A DNA stretch of 64,000 nucleotides, taken from assembly GCA_032158125.1 (NCBI GenBank), contig JASKOT010000025.1:186001-250000 (forward strand), read 5' to 3'. The first letter of the stretch is position 1, and each line of letters opens with the position of its first letter. This document shows positions 25,609 to 36,340 of this stretch, one piece after another. The DNA is from Papiliotrema nemorosa (lineage: Eukaryota > Basidiomycota > Tremellomycetes > Tremellales > Rhynchogastremaceae). Under the pieces are notes generated by a model. The model saw nothing but the letters and a program-made list of their open reading frames with translations. It ran no database searches and was not told where the DNA came from. The position numbers and the translations under genes were made by a program.

Positions 25609-28600
25609 TTACATCTCATCCATCGGAATATCCATCAATGCCGCATCGTCAATCTCTCCATACTCCATGTCCATCTCCACCTCTCTCACTCCCGCATCAG
25701 CCCTGAGTACACTCTCTGGCCCTTCAAATCCTTCTAATCCATCACCATCATACCCGCCCGCCCCGGCGTACACCCGGTCCCCGTTGACTTGTCCTCCAGG
25801 TAGAGAAGCAATAGCACGTTCGGCTTCTTCCCTATCTTTTCTCTGTCTCTCTTCTATATCTTCCAGTGTCCATAGAGAGATGCCCGTTTGCGTATGGTCG
25901 AAAGGTTGAGAAATCTGCCTGATAAACTTTTTAGCGAGCGAAATGGCCATATCGGTAGACATGTTGGAATGAGCCTCGATAATATACTGATTGATCCACT
26001 TTGGCAACTTGGCCCTTTTATCTTGCCTTGCAAATCGCTACCATCAGCCCACCTCCAAATTCACCCTTGACCCACCTTGTCGGCAAACACCATCAATCCC
26101 CAATCGGTCTTTCCTCGCAATACACGCCCGACACATTGAGCAGCATGCCGCATCGCGTCGAAAGTCAAAAACTCGTTCTCTCTTATCCTATAATTGTCTC
26201 GTAAAAACTCCAGTCGAGCTTTGAGAATACGAGATTCGGTATATTGATACGGGATACCAAACATGATGACTGCTCGACCGTAATTGTGATCGAAATCGAT
26301 CCCTTCGGAGACTTTGCCCCGAGCGACAGACAGCATCACCGCTCCTCGACCATTGTTGCACGCCTCGCGGAAGTTTTTCAACGCTATACTGGTTTCCATA
26401 GCGTCGGGCGTTTCGACAAATAAGAGTTTGTGCTTCCACACTTCCCCGAGAATACCCTGGGGTGAGTGAGGACGGGTGAGAACGACTCACCATGTCATAC
26501 CACGCAGAAACGATCGACTCCATGTAGAGATAACTCGGGAAGAACGCCACAATACCGTCCGGTACAACCTTGCTCATTTCGATAAGAATACTTCCAAAGT
26601 TTCTCACGACGGCAGGGTCATTTCGTACCTCGAACCGCGACGAAATGGGGACCTGATCGGATCCTCGCGTAATGACCATCGGGAAGAAGGCGTTTCGCTG
26701 CAGTGTCATGGGGTAAGAGGTCTCGCACACGGGTTGAAATTGTAGCATCTTGGGGTACATGTCGAGCGGAGAAATGGTTCCAGAGGTGATGACGACGGAT
26801 GAGAAACGCTCAAACACGGGTTGAATGGCTAGCGAGGGGTCCAGGCAGCTGTCGTGAGTTTTGAATCATCGTATGCACTCACGTAAAGTGGAAGATGGGA
26901 TTTGGAACGGTGGCATGTTCCGTCTCGTATGGCTCGAGAATGAGTAGAAACCCCTTTTCGTACGTTGCGACCAGAGTACCAAACCCAGCCACTTTTTGAA
27001 GTGCATAGTGCTCATCGATATTGGTGAGCTCGAGCGTGCGGACCAGTTGCGTGAGACGCTCTGCGGCGAACCTGCGATCAGCTCACTGCCGCAGTTTGGT
27101 GCTCACTTGAGAGGTCGTTTCTCGATGAATGTAATCTCCTTGAGGTGGGCCAAGAAAGACTGGGGTGTCTCTGCTACGACGTGCAGCACCCGCATACGAG
27201 TCTGTCTATCAGCTGGTCCCTTCGCAAGGGCTCACCTTTAGGTACTCGATGAAACGCCTGAGGAAAGCGATAAAGTGCTCTGCTTTCCGTATATTACCCG
27301 GCATCGCTTCCTCCACCATATCACTGGACAAGACTGGACTAGCCAGCATGTCTTCATCCTCTCGATGCTCGTTTGATTGTTGTAGCCCTTCCACCAGTTT
27401 CTGATATTCGTTTTGCAATTTGTCCGCGTCTGTCCTCTTAATTCTGCTGGTCAGTGAGACCTCGTCCCTCGACTCACTCTTCAATCTTGTCGCCAATCTT
27501 GTTGACACTCCTGGCTGCCGACTCCAACATGGGTCTTGTCAAGTCGATAGACAACGACTCGATACAGACATTATCTGCCGTTAGCTGATGAAGTGTATAG
27601 TTCGGATGACTCGCCTATATTGTGCGCTTCGTCAAACACCACTATACTCTCTTTCGACATTTCTGCCGAAACATTTTCCGCAACTTTTGGATCTAGCAGA
27701 TAGTGGAAAGAATAAATGACAATGTCCAGATACGGCAACTACTTATCAGCTTGACATTTACATGGAAGAGCTAACTGACCATTCGACGGATGGTAAAATA
27801 CGGGCAGACTCCCTTCTCCTGTCCATACTTTTTCACATCGTCCAATGTGTATACTCCAGGAGGTATCAGATTGCCCGTCTCGTGATTATTCAACTCCTGA
27901 ACCGTCAGCGTGTCCCGCATGGGATCCTCGACGTACCTCGTGAAAGCTGCACAGGGGGACACTACCAGGATCCGTCCTGCCCTTTTCACAAGCAAAAGCA
28001 GATGTTAAATCCCTACATCTGCTATCCACCACTTTGCCCTTCTTTTCTTTACTGACCTATACAGTCAGGGTCAATCACCAGTGAGAAGCTGCTCACCTCT
28101 GGGTGAAGACATAGATTCCGACGCGATGTCAAGCCTAACCCTCTGAAATCTTCATCCTTTGCTCCCATCTCCGCACGGTATTCCATCAACCTCTTGAGCT
28201 CCGCCAGTGCTTTCTCGATCTCGGGCACGGTACGTGAACAATAGATCAATTTCCGTTTCGTCGGGTAAAACTAGACTGGTAAGTATGACTCTACGAAGAG
28301 TGCGAGTCTGATATACCTGCATATACGACACGATCAGAGAAAGCAGCGAGACAGTCTTCCCTGTACCTGACGGCATTTCAAGTACACAATGGCCCTATAC
28401 ATGAGCTGAGTCGCAAGAAACACCGCGGAAGCTTACGCCGGCATCGAGAGTCTGCTTCAGATCGGTCATATAAGAGAATTGCTCTGTAAATCAGCTATGA
28501 TACGCATCACCGGGACCATGTGCTTCCGTACCGGGATAGATCCTAGTATATATCAGCTGAGCCCTAAGGTGTACATGGAAGAGCATACCTGTCGTAAGGG

Positions 28601-28635
28601 AAGAGGACCGGGAGGTCCCCGATCATAAACTTCAT
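25609..28635 (-). CDS. RAD3: Rad3/XPD TFIIH 5'-3' DNA helicase
   Basis: Iron-sulphur SF2 helicase of TFIIH for nucleotide-excision repair and transcription. Fifteen exons join to 825 aa: 28635-28589, 28542-28532, 28483-28437, 28394-28317, 28270-28097, 28056-27937, 27896-27780, 27738-27615, 27574-27478, 27446-27236, 27201-27107, 27071-26883, 26848-26491, 26456-26076, 26037-25609. Begins [16 protein letters not shown] as in yeast. Motif I MPSGTGKT, FeS cysteines in [24 protein letters not shown] and CSFHE, motif II FDEAHN, motif [14 protein letters not shown], motif [11 protein letters not shown]. The C-terminal tail is acidic and longer than in yeast (778 aa). Exon 2 is 11 nt. Intron 8 (27614-27575) requires a GC donor (GCGAGT). 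Intron 9 (27477-27447) is 31 nt with a CAGCAG acceptor. Confidence 0.95.
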
Positions 28636-28939
28636 CTTGAGCGGGCGAAGACTAGTGAAAGAGACCCCTGAACGTGAATCTGGATGGATTTCCTCCTTTA
28701 TAAGCTGTTTCCAGATCCCAGTGTCTTCTCCCACTTCCTCCTTGGAATCCTTGGAGCCGCCTTGCCCTGATGAACGCTTGGTGAGTGGACGAAGGTAGTC
28801 GAGGTCTGATAACATCATACAAATCCGGTCAACTGTCCCCCGGGCGGAGATCACTCGAATACTCCGAACGAGTTCGCCACCCAACTCATGTTGAAATTAT
28901 CAGAATGAATGCTTCGCCGTTCCTATCCTATACCCCAGC
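28636..28939. promoter_or_regulatory. shared promoter of RAD3 and the small acidic-protein gene
   Basis: 304 bp between divergent start codons. No obvious TATA box or repeat seen. Confidence 0.45.
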
Positions 28940-29440
28940 ATGGAAAGACAACTCGAAGCGCCTCTACTCATCACTTCTCACTCGGCGAAACGTCTGCGAA
29001 CCCGAGATGTATACCGTAATCTCGCCGCCCTCAACCCGGACGTACCCTCTTCCACCGCCAAAACGCAGATAGACCGACTGATCGATGCTCTCGGAGTGGA
29101 TTGCGGGGAGATACAGCCCGCGCAGAGCGAGGCGAACGAGCAGAAGAGAAAAGCAGAGAGAATGGCTGCGAAAGCAGAGAAGAGGAGGCTGAGGGAAGCT
29201 GAATTGAAAGCTCAGGAAGAGGAAGATCTCGAGGTCCAGATTGAAGATTTGGAGGAAGAGGGTGCAGGCGGGGGCGGGGACGGGGACATGGAGAATGGTG
29301 GGGTGGAATTCGATGGTGAGGAAGGGATGGACGATAGAGGGGATGTGGAGTATGGAGATGTGGAGCGGGACGAGGATGATGATGAGCCTGATCATGAAGA
29401 TCCTCAGGATTCGCAAGGTATGGAGGTGGATCAGTGGTGA
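28940..29440 (+). CDS. small charged hypothetical protein
   Basis: Not recognised. One exon, 166 aa. Residues 1-60 look folded and helical (RTRDVYRNLAALNP, QIDRLIDALGVD); 60-95 is a Lys/Arg/Glu coiled-coil-like helix; from about 95 on it is glycine- then Asp/Glu-rich and disordered, ending MEVDQW. The composition suggests a nuclear acidic-tail protein. It shares a 304-bp promoter with RAD3 and converges on the AlkB-like gene. The ATG chosen gives the whole helical block. Confidence 0.6.
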   Translation: MERQLEAPLLITSHSAKRLRTRDVYRNLAALNPDVPSSTAKTQIDRLIDALGVDCGEIQPAQSEANEQKRKAERMAAKAEKRRLREAELKAQEEEDLEVQIEDLEEEGAGGGGDGDMENGGVEFDGEEGMDDRGDVEYGDVERDEDDDEPDHEDPQDSQGMEVDQW

Positions 29441-29641
29441 GTTGTCGAGCCGTGACCGCTGGAGCAGTGCTCATGGGTAGATGACCACGCGGACAAGACA
29501 CCATGTTGTACGATTATAATGCCACTCACGTCTGCAATCTCCAATGAATGCCTGCATTTACAGCTGCAAGGCGTATAGCCTCCTGTCTTGACGACATGCA
29601 AAGTGATACATTGGCTGGATACAAGTTGGTACAGGTCTCGC

Positions 29642-31204
29642 TCAATCGCCAATACAAGGTCCACGCCCTTCGCCCTTCATGTCCAGAATCTTGAAAAACC
29701 CACATCCCTTCATCTCGCCAGTCTGACCAGGACTCTGACACTGCCAGAACCACACCATGTCGTCTTCTATTACCCCTTCCTTCAAGACCGTACCCTTGGA
29801 AGGAGAAGGGGGCAACTTGGATCTCACCTTTGCCTTTTGGTCTGCTCGGAGAAGACTGGTCGTCAGTGGTGAAGGCATGGCAAAGGGAAAACCGACCATG
29901 GCATACCGCATTTGCACACGGGCGTCCCGTCACGAGGGTTTGGACCAGGTTTCGGTAATGGGTGGAAATCTGCCGTGAGCGGTGCGAAGAATCTCAAACC
30001 CACCCTCGCGGTAAAAGCGAAATGTAATGTTGATTCTCGACGTGTATGTTTTCTGCTGGGGCGTGAACACCGGCTTCTGGTCGATATCCCAACCCGGCCT
30101 AAATAGATCCAATGCCTTTTGCGGTGGAATGCTGCCGTCAGTCCGATAACCCCTTTGACCTACGTATGTTTGAACCTCTCCTGACATCCGGCATTCATCA
30201 ACACCAGCGTATTGTGTCCAAGAGTAATCTCGTATGTCCTGATCGGTCTCCCATCTGAGAAAGCAGAGTCGACGGTATCTGTAGGGCGCAACCTAAATGC
30301 ACGAGGTGTTCCAAGTGAGAGCGAAGCAATCGTGGCGTGTGGTCCGAGGTAGGTCAATTGATCCGCGTGCCAGCCCACACTAGGGTAAGCCTTGCAACAC
30401 GTCTTACTCACCCGCTGGCCGAGCCATCATATCGATTCACTCCGCAAACATTGGCTCGCCATGGTCCTGCATATTCCCAGGGTGATCTCTTCCGTGACTT
30501 CAATGCCTTGTTGACTGCCTTTTCGACTAATTCCGAGGCTTCAGCCAGGAGTTCCGGGTAAGTCTGGCATCAGCTTTGACGAGATTCCGACTCACATTTG
30601 GCGTCTTTAGTTCCATTCCAGAGTAGAAGTATTTCGAAAGTTCATCCGGATCTCCGTGTCCTCCGTCTTTCCTCTTGTACCCGCTCGCAGCGTGTGGGGC
30701 TTCTACCAGTTTCCCCGCGAGAAACCATTTGTATTTTGGCCATTTCTCGGATTCGTTTATCATGGTAAGGTACAACGCCGATGCGAATGCCGGAGACAGT
30801 GGCGAAGACACCACGGTCAGAGGTAGACCATGTTTGTCGATAGTAGCTTGTGTTGAGAGTAGGATAGGCGGTCGAGGAGGGTTCCGAGGTTTGCTCGATT
30901 CCGGTTGTTGTAGCACCGCGAGTAAGTCGACACTGCTGGGTTTGGGCTTGTCTTCCAGCACATGGGTCGATCTGGGGGGTGTGGACGGAGGCTGTTTCTT
31001 TCTAGACAGCCACGATTCGATACTCGTGCCCGCTTTCCTCTTGCTCGCCGACTTGACTCTGGGGAGAAGCAACGCTTCAGCGGCGACGGACACTTGCCCT
31101 TGAGCTTCAGTGAGAGCGTCCAAGAGTTCGTCGATGGGGAAAGAAGCCGGCTCCAAGAGTGAGCTCAGCAATGCCAGTGCTGTATCCGTGTCTGTCTCCT
31201 CCAT
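29642..31204 (-). CDS. AlkB-like 2OG-Fe(II) dioxygenase with N-terminal CUE-like and C-terminal GRF zinc finger
   Basis: Predicted DNA/RNA alkylation-repair oxygenase. Exons 31204-30596, 30563-30412, 30379-30164, 30131-30004, 29969-29897, 29855-29642; 463 aa. Residues about 8-50 form a CUE-like three-helix pattern (LLSSLLEPASFPIDELLDAL), then a linker with SIESWLSRKK. The AlkB core has YFYSGMEL, WRANVCGVNRYD, iron ligands in VGWHADQ and RFKHTIPPQK, IASLSLGTPRAF, and the 2OG-binding arginines in SRINITFRFY. The tail carries a GRF finger: PVCKCGMP, then MVWFWQCQSP and GCGFF. Order and ligands resemble ALKBH2/3. An upstream in-frame GTG exists, but the ATG at 31204 starts just before the CUE-like region. 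Divergent from the START gene. Confidence 0.88.
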
Positions 31205-31394
31205 TTGTGCGTCGCCTAAGTCGTCGACGTTGACACTGACATGGTCAATGGTTGAATAGCTGCTTGCTGAGCCGAGTTGAGTCACCTGGTACGTCGGCGA
31301 TCGCCGCCGCCGTCACCCAGAAGTGGGTCGAGGTCAAGCACCCGCTACTCTCCTTGCATACACAAACACCCATGAGTCGAAGCATATAACAGGC
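31205..31394. promoter_or_regulatory. shared promoter of AlkB-like and START genes
   Basis: 190 bp between divergent ATGs. A GT...AG pair around 31284-31238 on the minus strand could be a 5' UTR intron of the AlkB-like gene; unproven. Confidence 0.4.
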
Positions 31395-34300
31395 ATGCGT
31401 CTCGAGAATCTCGACGACGGTAGCAAGTGGGTCCACCAGGACTCATCATAGACGGGAGCTGACGAAAGGTTGGAAGCGGCATGGACAGATGCGCTCAACG
31501 CATCCCTTCAATACTTTCGAGCGCTCTTGTCCTCTTCCGGCAGCTCATCGTGGAAGGCTGTGTCTGTCCTCCCCTTGACCGAGTCTTCCACCGCCAGAGA
31601 TGGAGGTTCAAGTTCGGCCGAGTGCTCTGTAGGGAAGATTTCAGCCAAAGATATCCTTGTCCACCGTAGACCGGGCAAGGGTGGTGAAGTGTACCGAGCG
31701 ATGGTCGAGGTGGACTGTGGGACAGATGTCAGCGTGGATACATTCCGAGGGTGTCTCGTGACTCCAGAGACTAGGCCTTCTTGTGGGTCAAACCGATAGT
31801 CCAAGCTAATTATAGGGGACAGGATGGTAGAAGAAGCAGTGACGGTTGACCTGCTGGATGCGCATACTCGCGTGACGAAAACGAATTACCGTCTAGGATG
31901 GCCCTCGAGCCCTCGAGATGTTGTGACTATCTCTAAAACCCTAGTCGACCAGTACACCCTGGTCGACATTTCCACCTCTCTCCCTCGATCAAAACACGAG
32001 CCGGCATATCTACGTCCCGCCCCTCCGTATGTCCGCGCGCATGTGTCCCTACTCGCCTGGTGTGTCCAGTTACCCAATTCATCGAGCGACGTTCCAGATG
32101 GAAAAGCGAGAATCACATGTTTCTGGTCCTGGAATCCCAAAGGGACTTGGGCGGTAGGAGGGGGAGTGCCTCAACATTTACCGTCAGTCATGGTGGGATT
32201 GGTAGACTTTATCCGGGATGGAAGTGAGCGGGTGCCCATCTTGTCGAGCTATGGACCGGATGTGAGTGTCGGTTCGACAGGCTACGACGTGGGAAGGGAT
32301 ACACTATCAGTGGGCTACGCCATCGTCAAGACGGGCTTGACGGGGGAGAACGAGGGATTGAGGAGGCAGGTGGAATTTGGCCTGTCGTCGACACAGAGCT
32401 GGGACGTGCAGATTGGTGTGAGAACCCAGTCCGGGGAGGAGTCTCCCTCAACACTGTGGACGTCCTTTGTGGGTCAAGCTCCCGCCGTAGGCAGGGTAAA
32501 ACCTGCACGGCTGGTATTGCGCTTTGCCCATGCTCAGCTGGAAGAGTCGGAGGAGCTGGTACGAGTCAACGTGTCGATTGAACGCACCTCGTCGTCCTAC
32601 CCTGGGGTCAGGATCAATGGCATACCAGTGACTATCGAGCCCATGGGACCGGCACCTCGACGTCGGCCTTTATTGGATGAAACGGCCAGTGCCAGTGGCA
32701 TCTCGCTTCGAACGCTAAGCACGATGGAGACAATGAGCACGACAAATGGATCTGTCGATACGCAACGAGAGCCGGGTAGAAGTTTCACGGCTGAAAAGAG
32801 TATAGCCTCGATGATACGGCGAAATTACATCTATTTTACATCGCTTTTACAAGAACCAGAAGGGAAATGGAGGCCGGTGCTGGACTCTCGAGGCGTCGCG
32901 ATACATCAACTAGACTCTATTGACAAGACGTTGATTGTCTTTCGCGCCGAAGCGGTATTTGTCGGTGTGTCGATCTGGGATTTGTTTGCCACGATAGCCA
33001 GTCCGAGTGGACGAATCGCATGGGACAAGTCGCACGATGAGTCGGTCCTCTTGGAGGATGTCAATGAGTTGACGGATCTGTGGCATTTCAAGTCGAAAGC
33101 CGCCTGGCCTACCTCGGCCAGGGACTCGGTCATGCTGCGGACGACCTACAAGTCGCCCTCGTCGGTTCACGTGTTTGGTTTCTCAGTCGATAATACCGAT
33201 CTCTTTCCAAGAATCCCACCCAGCATCGACCCGACTATCATCCGGACACAGATTGACCTCCAAGGGTGGTCCATCGAGTCGCTTTCACCAAATACGACCC
33301 AGGTGACGTTGCTCGAACAGAGTGATCCGAGAGGCTGGTCCAACAAGTCGTCCATCCCTCAGGTCATGATGTCTACACTGGCGGGGATCGGCGAGTTTGC
33401 CATCAAGCATGGTTCTCCTCCTGTTGCGACGCGCTTGGGCGGGGCGCGGGCTTTAGCGTCAAGGTATGACCCGGAGAAGGAGACGTTTCGGTTTGAATAC
33501 GAAGCGGCCGATGCGAGACGGTCGCACTCGTCCAGCACCTCGACTGCGTTTCCGCTTCCGATCGCGGTGAGATCTGGCGATGGACAAGGCAGCGATGCGA
33601 GCAGTCTGCGTTCTTTGCCTGGACCACGGCCCGTGTCAAACTTGGAGTGCGAATTGCGGTGTGATGCGGATAAATGGGCCAATGCGTTTACGGTGGTGAT
33701 TGATCCTCCTCACACCGCCATCTCTGTGCTTAAGCGACACCGTTTATCGCATGAAGGAGGCGGGTTGTGGCTTACCATCGAGCACGATCCGGCGACTCTG
33801 GGCAAGGACAAGGTGGTCGTGACGGTCCGCAAGGGAGTCGCCGTACCTGGATCAAAGACAACAGTCATGGTGAATGGATCCAAGGTCAAGGTGGATGTGG
33901 AGGATCTTAAGGAGGCGGATGTGCGGTTGTTGCAGAGTCAGAAACGAGCGCCTCCGACGAGAGCACCGTTAGACCAACCGCCCGCTTTGGGGACGCTGCG
34001 AAAGAAGCAAAGTCAGATGGATATCCACGTCACTCCCGCGGATCCTTTCAAAACAGTCACTCCCTCGGCTTACAGTCGGTTAGCGATGCCACTCACGAGG
34101 TGGTACAGTGCAGCAGCGGAGACAACCAAAGCGGCCATAGTGCCCATGACCGCTCCGTCCCCTGTACCTCTACCGGGAACGACGCCTGTGGATGCCGCGG
34201 TCAAGGCGTTGGGTCAGCTCTCGCGGATGCACGCGGACCGGGACGGCGAGTCGACAGATCCTCATGGTTGGCAGCCTGTTTCTGATCGAGATGGGCTGAA

Positions 34301-36266
34301 GATTGAGAAGCGTATCGTCTCGCATGTCTCGGAGACCTTTCCAGTGTACCGCGCGGGGAGGATTCTGGAAGGGTTCACAGCGGAAGAGGTCTCTGCGTCC
34401 ATCTCGTCATTGTCCAAGGACGACCGCTTTGACAGGCGTGTCAGGCTGCAGTCGTATGGTCCGAACATTACCACATCACACACGACGGCTCATACGACGT
34501 TTCCATTCCGAGGGCGAAGTGTGCTCTTGGCGTCGATTGTAGCTCGACAACCGGACGGTCCACCACCTTCGCCCTCGGTCAGCGTGCACCATGCTGTGTC
34601 CACCATTCTACACGCCTCGACCTCATCTTTCGATTCTTCGGCCTTGGCTTTTGACGCTACCAAGTATAACCCGGCCAATCTGCCTCCTGGGACAGTCATT
34701 CTCGAAGGGTGGATCTTGGAGACGATTGATCCGTATTCTCACGAGCAGTATGCGATCCCATCGACGCGGTGCATGTACGTGTCGTCGGTGGATTACTCGG
34801 GTAGCATGCCATTGTCGGTCAACAATGTCCTCAATTCGTCTCTCCCCCGAGTCCTCTTGACTGTCGAGGCGGGTCTCAAGGCCAATGGTCCGCCGTCAAG
34901 GGCTAGGAATCCTGCAGGTATGATCCTGGCTCCGGATGCTACAGTATCGAGCCCATGGGCTATAGAAGGGGCAGACGGAGAGAGGATAGGGGTGGATGTG
35001 CGGAACGACGAGTCGAATTTTGACATGTCGGTCATTGTGCAGCCCACCACAAAGGAGCAGGATTCGCTATCACCCATGTCGCCCGTACTCAAGCATACCG
35101 ATAGCAAGCTCTCTGTCACGTCTAGTCGATCCACGGTGATTGATTTGGCGGAGGATATCAGGAAAGGGAGAAAAGACTTGCTTGTAGCGGAGATTGATGT
35201 CGGTGCGGCGCTGGCAAAGGGAGGCTGCGAGGTGAAAATCTCGGGCGTATCGCTTCCGGCCTCTCGGATTACTCGAGGGGGAGAGACCTTTTTGCCCCTG
35301 TCCTTACCACTTGATGTGCTCGCACTACCTTTCAAGGTGTCTGTGATTGCTCTCTCTCCTTCGCTCTTGCAGTCGGCTTCTCTCGATCCAACATCGACAA
35401 CGAGGCATCTCCTCAGGGTCACCTTACCGACATCGGGATACGAGCCGTCGATCGATGATCCACTCAGTAGTCGGACACCTCCTCTGCCTCGACCCAGATG
35501 GTTGTTGGATCTGCTGAATGACGGCGCGGTGGTCAAGGTCTCGCTGAGACCAAAGGAGACCAAGGGGTATATTTATGCTGGACAGGAGATATCCGTGGAG
35601 GATGAAAAGCCAGGCAGAGGTCCTGCTCATGGCAAGGGATTGCCACGTTTGGTCAGCCGAGCCCGAGGCGAAGCGTTGAGACCCCTGGCGGTAGCGACAG
35701 AATACCTCCCAGAGCTCCCGCCTGTGGAAGTTGCCGCGCCGGAATCGAATGGCGACGCGGGTTCTGTCACTGATTCCCCACAAGTCGCAGAGAAGCCTGT
35801 AAGTGGAAAAAGTGTTTCTCGTTCATAATAGGTCTTGCCGTCTCCCGTACGGGTGCCCGAACCGAACAAACGATATTCTTTCTGGAAGTATCCCCGTTTG
35901 AATCGATTTTCCACTTCTGCACCGACGTCTGTCACCGCCAGTCCGGACTTGACACCTGCGGTACTGACTCTGGCGCCAGAGGAGGACGAGCACCAGGCAG
36001 AGGTCGCTGCGCCGGTGGTTGTGCCAAAGGACTATCTACGACCGGTAACTTCTGTCCCCGGGCTGATCATTGCTTGTCTTGTTTGTCTCTTGATTGGCTC
36101 ATTATTACGTTCAGTTCTCAGTGAGGCCGACTTTGTGATTTACCCTTCGTCGGTCGACGCCGTGCCAGAGACGGGGCATGGAGAATGGAGAGAGCTGAAA
36201 AGATTGATGGAATGGAGAATAGGATGGGATAGGGATCTCATCATTGCTGTAGCCAGACGTAGGTGA
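31395..36266 (+). CDS. large multi-START-like, C-terminally membrane-anchored lipid-transfer protein
   Basis: Predicted lipid-binding protein anchored in a membrane by its C-terminus. Exons 31395-31426, 31469-31782, 31816-35798, 35832-36266; 1,587 aa. START-like helix-grip regions are seen at about 1-250 (KTNYRLGWPSSPRDVV), 455-660 (WHFKSKAAWPTSARD ... DLQGWSIESL) and, more diverged, 915-1145 (WQPVSDRDGLKIEKR). Between them are Ser/Arg-rich linkers. A hydrophobic helix (GLIIACLVCLLIGSLL, about 1520-1540) lies near the end, leaving a short tail. Exon 1 (11 codons) is set by the only splice pair that puts an ATG in frame. The nearly 4-kb third exon is unusual here. Substrate (sterol, ceramide, phospholipid) cannot be told from sequence. 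Confidence 0.75.
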
Positions 36267-36340
36267 ATTGTTGTAATCGTTTCTCATCATCATAATATGC
36301 ATAGGTCTAGCTTCTACAACGCATACACTGGGCAGGAGTT

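Noticed and set aside
31205..31285. GTG-started N-terminal extension of the AlkB-like protein
   Set aside because: Needs a non-ATG start; the ATG at 31204 immediately precedes the CUE-like region.
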